Assembly (NCBI GenBank): GCA_011799875.1 | Contig: JAAAXO010000338.1 | Coordinates: 124,001-188,000, forward strand | Source: Thinopyrum elongatum | Taxonomy: Eukaryota > Streptophyta > Magnoliopsida > Poales > Poaceae | Direction of reading: 5' to 3' | DNA length: 64,000 nucleotides | In this document: one piece after another, positions 57,081-64,000 of the stretch | How positions within the stretch are numbered: position 1 is the first letter of the stretch | How the letters are laid out: each line of letters begins with the position of its first letter | Made by a program: the position numbers and the translations under genes | Notes under the pieces: model-generated | Database searches by the model: none | What the model was told of the DNA's origin: nothing | What the model saw: the letters and a program-made list of their open reading frames with translations, nothing else

Positions 57081-57397
57081 CCACCACTCCCATGGAGTTC
57101 AAGACCTCCATGTGAGAAGATCCTGCGGGATATCATCAAGACCCCTCGCGGGAAGATCCATCTAGGATATCATCAAGACCTCCTCATGGAGATGAACTTT
57201 ACCTTGTATATTTCCTTTTGTTGTTCATGTACCTTGTGGATCTTGTGTGTTTGATCGTCTAGTGGATGTGTGATTGGACTTGTTCTTGAGTGTTTCCCCT
57301 TGTGATTTTTCCCGTTCTTCCCCGTGTTCTTCGTGTTCTTCGAGGGAATCCACTCCAATCGTGAAACATCAGCCTACACCGGGTTAGCCCCGTATCA

Positions 57398-60300
57398 CTA
57401 GTACCACCATGATGTCCAAGCCCGACGAGCTCCAAGACGATGCTCCCAAGTTCGACTCCACCGCCATCCCTCTTTGTGGCATTGATGATGCCGAGTCCTC
57501 CACGACTCTTTTTCAAGATGGTGCCGTGACGACTATGACTACGGAGACCATCAAGGACCAAGCTTTGGAGGCGAGCGACATGGTGACGAGCAAGGATGAT
57601 GCTTCCATCTTAGGAGGCGAGAGTGATGATGTGCCATCTTCAGACTTCATCCACGGCGACGATAACGAGATGATCGAGCATGGGAATTTCCCTTCGGTCA
57701 TGGAGGAGAGTGATGATGTGCCATCTTCGGCCTTCATCCACGGCGACGGCGATGAGATGGTTGAGTATTTCACCTCGACCACGGCGACGTATGATGACTT
57801 GAGTGACTTTTGCCACCATATTGAGAGTGAGAGTGACTTCACCACTAGCCCCATATATGATGTGTTGCCCCAATTCCCATGTGAGGAGAGCCACAACCCC
57901 CACCATTTGAGTGAGATGAGTGACTCCACCATACGTGAGATTGAGTGCACCTACTTTGAGGGAGTGAGTGAGCCACCACATAGAGAGAGTGTGATAGTTG
58001 ATAGGTCATGTGAGGATATTTTGAACTCTAACGACTTAACCTCTTCCTCTATTGTGTCTTCTCATTTGGTGCTAGGTCCCATATATGATGACGCGCCGAT
58101 TCGCGACGACTACGTCCTTCCTTTGGACAAGACGATGGCCATGATGGAATATGATGCACCCCCACATGGTTCCATCACGATGAAGATGACCACCATTTGG
58201 TCTTTGCCACCTCACCTACACCACTTGAGTGGAATGAACAAGGTAACATAGGTGAAGGTGATGCTCTTGTCCCACTAGTGGACTATCTTGACAATGATTG
58301 CTTGCATGATGTTGATCCACCTACTACCATGCTTCATGCTAGTGCGACTTCCTTATGTGATAATTTCTTGCCCATTTATGATGAGTATGATGATTCTCAT
58401 GTGGAGTCTATTAGTAGTGATGCCATGTTACATAGGATTTCTTGTGACAATTCTTTAGGTCACATCATGTTTGACAATCCACTTGACTTGTCATATGCTA
58501 TGAATGAGATCAACCATATGTCACATTTGCAATCTCATCGTAGTGACTATGCATATGCCATTAAAATTAACCCAATTTGCACTTATGGCATAGATGACAA
58601 GCCCATGGTTATTGGCATTTGTTTTTCTTGTGATGATATTGATATGTTCCATTTGCATCATGCTAATCATATGCCATGCCATGACCACCTAGCTTCGGAT
58701 ATGCATTGTTTTGGATGTTGTTAATTTTCTGCATATGATGTTTCCAATATTGCTCATGAGGAGACCCCCATAGTTTCCTCATACATGTGAGGAGATTTTG
58801 ATCAATCCGATCCATTGCATGATTCCCATGATTATGTGCACAATATGCTCCCCATGAATAAACATGATATTGATGTGCCATATACAAGTATGCTCAATTT
58901 GTGTCCCCATCGTGTCATACATAACAACTATTCTTTCATGATGGATGACATATTCTTATATCATGCATCAAATTTCTTTGACCGATGCTTATCTTGTGCT
59001 AACTCACACATGCACATACACATCATGATGGATGATGTGTACACTTACCACGCACACAATTTCTTTGGTTTGTGTCTCTTTTGTGTAGGTACCCATGAAT
59101 ACTTGTCAACCTCGCAATCCCACGAGTTGACAAAACGAGCTCTAGAGAGCAACGATGACTTGGGATCCCATGGATTGTCTTTCCCACCGCTCTCTTCACG
59201 CAAAGACTTCGCTCATTTCTTCTACATGGCCCTCACTTGGCTATGGGTTCTTGTCCATTATATATTATATGCCCATCTTGCCATGTTCACTTTGCATGAT
59301 ATGCTCATTTCCATTTGGATGACATGCTTTGGTGACCCATGCTTTGCATTTTGCATGATCCATGATTCTAGTACTTGTATGTGTATTTGCAAGCTTGGTG
59401 GAGATATTGATTGTTATTGCCATGTTTGCCTTGTACCCCATGCCTATGATGATACTATGATCTTGCTTTGTGTTCGTGCTTGCGATATGTCATCTGCATT
59501 GTCTATGCCTATTATTTGCTCACATGACATGATTGCCATGATTTCCTCTAGTATGTTGCATCTTCGTACTACTAGCTTGCACGACTTGATTACTATGATT
59601 GCTTGCCTTCTTGCATCACCGATGATTCATACTTGCTCCTTTCATGCGGTTGATGACAACCATCTACATGCTTTGCACATGATTCATATTGCTTCTTGTC
59701 ATATATCTCCTTATGTTGCATCTATCATGCTAGATTTGCCATGTATTGATAGCAACAATGATTATAGTCTTGCTAATGAGTTTGCCCCCATTACATTCTC
59801 ACATATATTTGGAGATTTTGACATATTTCTTGTGAAGCATGCTTGTCTTACTTCTTTGCACCATATACATAGTGCCATGAATATTACCATTGTTGCATCA
59901 TATTATTCATGCACTTGTGCTTCTAATGGTTAAGTGCAAAAGAAGAGAACCATCATGATGGATGATGTGTTTATCTACCATGCACATACGTTCTTTTTGT
60001 TGTGTGCATGTGTAGGATACTTGGACTCTGTGTCGACTTCCACTTCACGTGAGTTCACCATTCGAGCTCTTGAGAGCGAGCCTCATACATTCTACCACGA
60101 CTTGCTTCTACACCGCTTTTGCTTGCGCTTCGGGATTGTGAAGGACGCACAAGGATACGCCTTCAAGGTGACATCTTTCTTGAGCATGGATATTATGGAT
60201 CATACTACTTGTGTTACTTGCACCACGAGACTTATTGGCCATCTCGGACCATTTGATTGCACACATGTTAGAGATCATGCTTCGACTTGTCATTTTCCCT

Positions 60301-60760
60301 GTCCCATGCATCATGATATATATGCCTTGTGTGTTGCATCCAACTTGTGGATTACTTGCTCCTATCATATGATTGGTTGCCACAATGTCATTTCTTCACA
60401 TATGCCATATCCCATTGCTTGTCACATGATTGACTTGATTGCCTCACACATGATGAACAATTGCTCTTTCTATTGTGTTGAGTGCCACACTATATTCACT
60501 AAACCCTATGCACGTTATGCTTGGATTGTCTTGCACTTGACCCATGTGTTTAGACAACTCATCTTCTCTGGTGTTGTGAATGATTCTTATGCCTACCATC
60601 GACCATTTGTCGAGTGCTTTATGCATGATTGCTATGACCTTGAGGTAGATGATTATTCTATTGTCACACATATTTGCATCGCTTCCTCACACTTACATGC
60701 TTGTTTCCATGATATCTTTGCTTGTGCTCGATTGATATGCTTACATGCCATGTCACAATC
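57398..60760 (+). pseudogene. Element X interior: large non-enzymatic coding region, broken
   Basis: Consecutive forward frames 57409-58251, 58197-58724, 58815-59933 and 59934-60760 look like one decayed protein. The first part is acidic (MMSKPDELQDDAPK, two copies of SDDVPSS-FIHGD). Later parts are rich in His, Met, Cys and Asp, with a recurring motif MMDD[IV][FY].YHA..FF at about 58939, 59027 and 59956. No gag core, protease, RT or integrase motif is seen, so X is non-autonomous. CTAGTACC after the LTR is not a recognisable PBS. The motif resembles MDDIYIYNMYT of the B-specific domain. It is cut by a B LTR at 60761. Confidence 0.55.
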
Positions 60761-61653
60761 TGATGAGGACATGACTACCTTGGATACGACCAAAAATATT
60801 GCATACATGTATATTTGTGAGGTGTATGGGACATTTGTACAATTCACATATGAAGATAAGGGAAAAAGAGAAGTTTAGGTGCTGTTCAAAAAGTCCTCTC
60901 ACGTCACTTTTGGGCCAAGAGAAGATAGAGTCCAAGTCTCTCACGTTCTGGATTCAGATTCGGACTGCACAGACATACCTGACTCAAAACGCCAAGAACT
61001 TTTTCATACGGACTCCGAATTGGGTGATTCTTTTTTTGTTGGAAAGTAGATTTCGTGCTCTTTCCAACCCAATTGAATTCACCTTAAAATTCGTCCGGAG
61101 CGTTGAGTTATCAATGAAACAATTTGACACTGCAGCAGAATCCGAGTCAAACTATAAGTCCAAAGGTGTTGCATCACCTCCACTTGGGCCCATGAGCCTT
61201 GTACGACCTAGGGTTAGTTTTAGGCTTCCTTGGGACGTCCTCCCACCTCCTTGGCCGCCACCCCTTACTCCTATATAAGTAGATCCATCTAGTAGCTTTT
61301 TTCCTTGGGATTTGTTTAGTTAAAAGTTAGCCATTGCAACTTCGTGTACTTCGTTTGTGTCCAACGACCAGACCAAGACCGCTTTCGGATCCCCTCCATT
61401 ATCAATACTTCATCTATATTCGCAATATTCAGATTGCATTATCATATTCTTGCTTGTTCTTCGATTGCGTGCAGGAATAGACCTTCGTGGTCAGGCTGAT
61501 CGTGCTTCCAGCATCGTCAGTAACCTCAGGAGATTGGTTTAGTGATTGCTAAGGCGCAACGTCGTGCATGTTTGTAGTCGGATCGTCAAAGTCGTCTCCA
61601 CCCAATCGATAGTTATCATCTCATCGAAAGATCGGGACACCTTGCCTCTATCA
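60761..61653 (+). repeat. LTR-B, 5' LTR lacking the 89-bp U3 segment, 893 bp
   Basis: Same ends as other B LTRs, but TGTGAGGTGTATGG replaces the 89-bp GT-AG segment; 982 minus 89 gives exactly 893. Followed by AGTGGTATCAGTTTTC. Left flank CAATC is element X. U5 is of the CTCAGG/GCTTCCAGC subtype. Without the segment the tail frame would read ICEVYGTFVQFTYEDKGKREV. Confidence 0.85.
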
Positions 61654-63053
61654 AGTGGTATCAGTTTTCAGGTTGCTCGGTGAGAATTTCCAGTTTTCCC
61701 TAGATTAGATTTATTTTCTTACCTATTGTTCAAGAAAAAGCCACAAAAAAAAGTTAGATCTATTCATCGTTTGTCCAAGCCAGTCGAGCCTTTGCAATTT
61801 TCTTTTCATTGTTTGCATTATTGAATTATCGGTTGCATCGTCGTGTTCAGTTGCTGGTCTTAGTGTCTAGTTCGTTTAGAGTTTCGAGTTCTGTTCACAT
61901 TAGTCACGTCGCCGCTGCATCGTTATTCCTTCCGCTGTCCACCATCCCATCCATCAATTTCCACATCGTGCTACCCACTGTTCATTGTCATAATCATAGT
62001 TCAGGTCGTTCACATCTGTGCTTGATCCAATCTACATCTTATCTAGTTTGTTTTGGAAAGAGGGAGAGAGAAAAAAAAGAGAAAAAAAAGTTAAAAAAAA
62101 GTCAGAGAAAAAAAAGAGAGAAAGAAAAAGAAAAAAAAGTGTGAGAAAAAAAAAGAGAGAAAAAAAACAAAATTCGGATCTATCTAGACTCAATCTCGTA
62201 GCTGAATTCGGATTGGAATCTGTTTTGCGCAGTGTTCAGTAAAACAGGCATATCTTTTTCATACGAAGTCTGTTTTGGCTCCGTGAGTACTCAAATTAAA
62301 GCTAGCGACGAGCCGCATCTAAATAGTTGCAGAAGCAAGTTCAATATTTGACACCTCAAAATCGGCTTCTAAATAGGTCTTTTTGCCCTCCGAAGTTCGC
62401 GAACACAGCTTGTTCCAGTTTTCAGGCCAGTTTTAGAATTTTTTGACTCCTCATATCAACTCGGAATTGAGTGATTATTTTTGCATTAGAAAGCTTGAGT
62501 CAGTGCCTTTCTTGAGAAAAATTATCATAAAATTGGCACAAACTTTTATAGAGTAAAATTGGAGAGAGAATTGTTGGTATATGCTACTTGGTAGTTGTTT
62601 CTCATCATTATCTTTACTGCCATTGTGATCTTCACTTATATCTTGCTGTCCAGAGCTACTTCATATCCTTTATTGATGCTAGTTGTGCTATGTCGTGACC
62701 TCATTAGTGTTCTAGGCTCGCGTCTCTAGTCCGGTCTAGCCTAGGACCAGCACAGTACCGTCGTTGAGCGTTTATTCAACATTGCATCTCTGAATTGATT
62801 ATTGCTAATCTTTTGCTACCATATATAGCCAACCTAGCTCCACATATTTCTACACCGTGTATACGTACATTCGCCTGGCAATCGCTTTACTCAATCTTCG
62901 GAGTTATTTGACACCGCTGGTTGCCCGTCACCACCTGCTGCATGGTAAGAACTTGTAAGATATTGATATTTGCTTTACTGTGAGCGCTTTACCACCACAT
63001 CCTAGTAGTTCATAGGAACATTATTCTTGATTTTTTTTTTGTTTCTACTAATC
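61654..63053 (+). other. Family B leader
   Basis: PBS 61656-61664, leader with purine-rich simple block (62060-62170), CTAGGCTCGCG near 62712, up to gag. No coding region recognised. Confidence 0.8.
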
Positions 63054-64000
63054 ATGGCAGGTTCCGGAGTTGTTAGTTCTTGGGCTTCATCGATCGTGGG
63101 AGATTTGCCATCACCTAAGAAAAAACAACAACCGTCACAAGAGGAGCAACAACATCAGAATGCACATAATCAGGTTAATGTTTCCATGCCACCATTTACT
63201 GGTCGTTTTAGGCCTGATTTATATATTGAATGGGAGTACGAAATTAATGCTATATTTGCTTCCCATAATTTTGATGAGCGTGGAAAATTTCAAGCCGCGG
63301 TTAGAACTTTCAGTAGCTTTGCTTTAGTTTGGTGGAGTGAATACTGTCGGTTAAACCCTGATTATATACCTACTACTTGGGATGGTTTAAAACATGTCAT
63401 GAGAGATAGATTCGTAGATGTTCATTATACTCGTGGCATGATTAAAAAACTACAACATTTAAAACAAGGTAGTGACACCGTAACAAAATATTATGATGAT
63501 TTACAAACTACCTTGTTGCACTCATTTTTAGAAGAAAGTGAAGAAGATTTTATGGATAGATTTTGGGGAGGATTAAACCGTGATATTCAAGAGATACTAA
63601 TTCATGAAGAGTGTTATCCTATGGACCATTTGTTTCGTCTTGCTTGCAAAGCTGAACAGGAAATAAAACGACGTGTTGCCCACAAGGAGAACAAGCGTAC
63701 GGTGCACATTCCAAGTGTTGATACAGATGTTTCTTCAACTACTAGGCGTACTATGACAACCACATCCGTTGTTGCGATGACTACATCTCCACCATGTGAC
63801 ACATCACCACCGAGAGTGCCTACATCATCTGAGTTGATCATAAGAGGTAATGACAAAGGTACATATTTTCCACTTACACATGAGAATGATGCTTGCCTAG
63901 TTAACTTGAATACATCATGTGTTGAGTTACCTATTGATTTGGGCACGTCACCTATTTTAGAGAATTGTGTTACTGTCATGAATGCGTCATGTGATCAAAC
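63054..64000 (+). CDS. Family B gag-like protein, 5' part, continues past the window
   Basis: ATG at 63054 (ACTAATCATGGCAGG), MAGSGVVSSWASSIVGD. Frame open to the window end: gag core (PPFTGRFRPD, WWSEYCRLNPD, WGGLNRDIQEIL, LACKAEQEIKRR), Ser/Thr linker, then the start of the B-specific domain (HENDACLVN, ILENCVTVMNASCDQ). A two-codon deletion relative to B1 occurs in the TTS linker. Belongs to the element whose 5' LTR is at 60761. Confidence 0.85.
   Translation, partial: MAGSGVVSSWASSIVGDLPSPKKKQQPSQEEQQHQNAHNQVNVSMPPFTGRFRPDLYIEWEYEINAIFASHNFDERGKFQAAVRTFSSFALVWWSEYCRLNPDYIPTTWDGLKHVMRDRFVDVHYTRGMIKKLQHLKQGSDTVTKYYDDLQTTLLHSFLEESEEDFMDRFWGGLNRDIQEILIHEECYPMDHLFRLACKAEQEIKRRVAHKENKRTVHIPSVDTDVSSTTRRTMTTTSVVAMTTSPPCDTSPPRVPTSSELIIRGNDKGTYFPLTHENDACLVNLNTSCVELPIDLGTSPILENCVTVMNASCDQ

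Larger units (their letters stand above)
56313..57397 (+). repeat. LTR-X, ~1085 bp
   Basis: Inferred LTR: starts TGATGCGGAGCATCC right after the polypurine tract and ends CCCCGTATCA. It contains local repeats of CGGACATCCGG (about 56700-56890), TATA box CTATATATAC (56971-56980), a (GA)n run (57063-57080), and repeats of a CACTTCGAG/ACACAAAGGTGA unit near 56390-56525. Only one copy is in the window, so the ends are inferred, not paired. Confidence 0.6.

Noticed and set aside
57398..57411. CTAGTACCACCATG as a primer binding site for element X
   Set aside because: It does not match the initiator-Met or another plant tRNA 3' end that I can name; left unassigned.

Overview
This window is plant repeat DNA, almost certainly from the centromere core of a Triticeae grass (wheat, barley, rye or Aegilops). 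Nearly all of it comes from two related families of Ty3/gypsy retrotransposons of the centromeric CRM type, inserted into and recombined with each other. I saw no ordinary host gene, rRNA, tRNA, CRISPR array or simple centromeric satellite. Family names are by recall, not by search. Family A looks like the autonomous CRM element Cereba: gag with a CCHC knuckle, protease, RT, RNase H and integrase in one frame, no chromodomain, and a polyprotein end that runs into the 3' LTR. Family B looks like its non-autonomous partner Quinta: a related gag core, no pol, and a Cys-rich domain of unknown function in its place. Both LTRs start TGATGAGGACAT and end CCTCTATCA, and both use an initiator-tRNA-Met type primer site (TGGTATCAG).

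Layout. 1-4889: A leader, LTR-A, leader and gag, then an inverted gag/leader piece and a hybrid LTR. 4890-10426: two 5'-truncated A pol segments, each with its 3' LTR. 10427-12668: a compact element whose LTRs have a B U3 and an A U5. 12669-13575: debris, including a gag-protease scrap of another gypsy family. 13576-26071: A-family LTRs and pol pieces in both orientations, including a 0.7-kb-arm palindrome. 26072-32422: an intron-containing gypsy-type gene, split by an intact B element (26122-30930) with a perfect 5-bp target duplication GATCA. 32423-35318: 5' half of a second B element. 35319-39430: three hybrid LTRs in a tandem array of exact period 1600 bp, separated by leader-only interiors. 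39431-50541: A gag-pol pieces in both orientations separated by LTRs. 50542-55373: another full-length B element, without matching flanks. 55374-60760: an LTR-A remnant, then an unrelated non-autonomous element X arranged interior-LTR-interior. 60761-64000: 5' half of a B element whose LTR lacks an 89-bp GT-AG segment.

The main result is evidence that A and B RNAs are co-packaged and recombine. There are LTRs with U3 from A and R-U5 from B (type C), and LTRs with U3-R from B and U5 from A (type D). The breakpoints fall at the expected start and end of R. Type C was built into a tiny leader-only element that is now tandemly amplified. One B LTR looks as if an intron had been spliced from the RNA before reverse transcription. 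Of all the LTR units checked, only one insertion has matching target duplications, so the region was reshaped by LTR-LTR ectopic recombination, autointegration or both. All comparisons were made by eye; percentages and exact breakpoints need alignment.
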